From an uncultured Bacilli bacterium (GTDB lineage Bacteria > Bacillota_I > Bacilli_A > RF39 > UBA660): a stretch of 23,278 nt of DNA. The position numbers and the translations under genes are program-made. The notes under the pieces are model-generated. The model was not told the DNA's origin and did no database searches. It was given only the letters and a program-made list of their open reading frames with translations. The stretch's first letter is position 1, and each line of letters begins with the position of its first letter. Positions 22,940 through 23,278 of the stretch are shown here, piece after piece. The stretch spans positions 1-23,278 of the forward strand of contig CAKOHH010000015.1 of NCBI GenBank assembly GCA_934085675.1, written 5' to 3'.

Positions 22940-23278
22940 TTACATATTACTTTTAAGGTTTAAAATTTCTTCTTTACTTAATTTGGTAATTCTTTGAATA
23001 AGTTCTAAAGGATCATTGGCAAGAAGCATATCTTTTGCAATTTCCTTTTTGCCAATATCAATTCCTTGACTCATACCGATACTGATTCCTTGGCTTTTAC
23101 CAATATTAATTCCTTGACTCATGCCAATATCAATTCCTTCTTCACGACCATAATCATGAGCTTTTTTAAACATACTTCTTTCTTCATTCATTACTTCATC
23201 GCTTAAAAGGGCATTCATATACTCATCCATTGTCATAATTGTTCTCCATTTCCATTTTAGTTTATCTCGTTCTTCTTC
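22940..23278 (-). CDS. Rpn-family nuclease, C-terminal part (5' end beyond the window)
   Basis: The frame is open to the window edge: 14 residues (EEERDKLKWKWRTI) come before the first ATG at 23236, so this is the tail of a longer protein, not a 98-aa gene. The visible 112 residues are nearly the same as the tail of the broken copy at 22151-22444, with the same DEYMNALLSDEVMNEERSMF and the same terminal LELIQRITKLSKEEILNL. The difference is an 8-residue unit G-I-x-I-G-x-S-Q present three times plus a partial fourth (residues 34-63 counted from the ATG), once in the other copy. Rpn proteins cut DNA and promote recombination. Whether the nuclease domain is intact cannot be seen here. Confidence 0.75.
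   Translation of the reverse strand, partial: EEERDKLKWKWRTIMTMDEYMNALLSDEVMNEERSMFKKAHDYGREEGIDIGMSQGINIGKSQGISIGMSQGIDIGKKEIAKDMLLANDPLELIQRITKLSKEEILNLKSNM
23066..23137 (-). repeat. three in-frame 24-bp repeats coding for G-I-x-I-G-x-S-Q
   Basis: Units read GIDIGMSQ, GINIGKSQ and GISIGMSQ, followed by a partial GIDIGK. The paralogue at 22151-22399 has one unit. The likely cause is slippage or unequal exchange between Rpn copies. Confidence 0.8.

Overview
The window is AT-rich DNA of a low-GC Gram-positive type. It has strong AGGAGG-like ribosome sites and SigA-like promoters (TTGACA/TATAAT type, 17-18 bp spacing). TGA is used as a stop (recG, the gene ending at 9941), so this is not the Mycoplasma code. 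The gene content fits an uncultured gut lineage of Bacilli/Erysipelotrichia (RF39-like), but that placement is inferred from style and gene families, not proven.

Layout. 1-90: the tail of an IS200/IS605-type element (TnpB C-terminus plus right-end hairpin). 287-1307: a divergent sigma-70-like factor with its own promoter, convergent with uvrB (3284-1338, minus) across a shared bidirectional terminator. 5122-3440 (minus): two membrane-anchored surface proteins sharing an N-terminal domain. The longer one carries near its C-terminus a sharply bounded GC-rich, adenine-poor patch that looks like the variable region of a diversity-generating retroelement (DGR) target. Divergent from this pair is a 58-aa ribbon-helix-helix regulator, with GATATC boxes between them.

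5488-13940: a surface-polysaccharide operon (Wzt/Wzm-type ABC exporter, three large GT2/GT4 glycosyltransferases, a DUF2142 membrane protein), ending in a terminator. Three 16-bp repeats at an exact 23-bp period, possibly a transposon-end remnant, follow it. 14083-19797: a second operon for lipid-linked sugar synthesis, flipping and transfer: a DPM1-like GT2, DUF2304, an EmrE-like small membrane protein, a GtrA domain fused to a GT-C-like transferase, and two GtrB-like GT2 proteins. The first operon probably builds and exports a glycan; the second probably makes polyprenyl-phosphate sugars, flips them and decorates an extracytoplasmic acceptor.

19817-22106: recG with its own promoter, flanked on both sides by same-strand candidate small RNA genes of matching architecture (promoter with a palindrome, 5'-terminal stem-loop at the predicted start, second stem-loop, unpaired C4/C5 tract, strong terminator). 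22107-23278 (minus): two Rpn-like PD-(D/E)XK nuclease genes. One is broken by a frameshift and has probably lost its middle; the other is cut by the window edge and carries an in-frame 8-residue repeat expansion.

The observations most worth following are the DGR-like patch, the paired candidate small RNAs around recG, the 23-bp-period repeats, and the GtrA/GT-C fusion. No DGR reverse transcriptase or template repeat is visible here, so that part of the case must be tested elsewhere in the genome.
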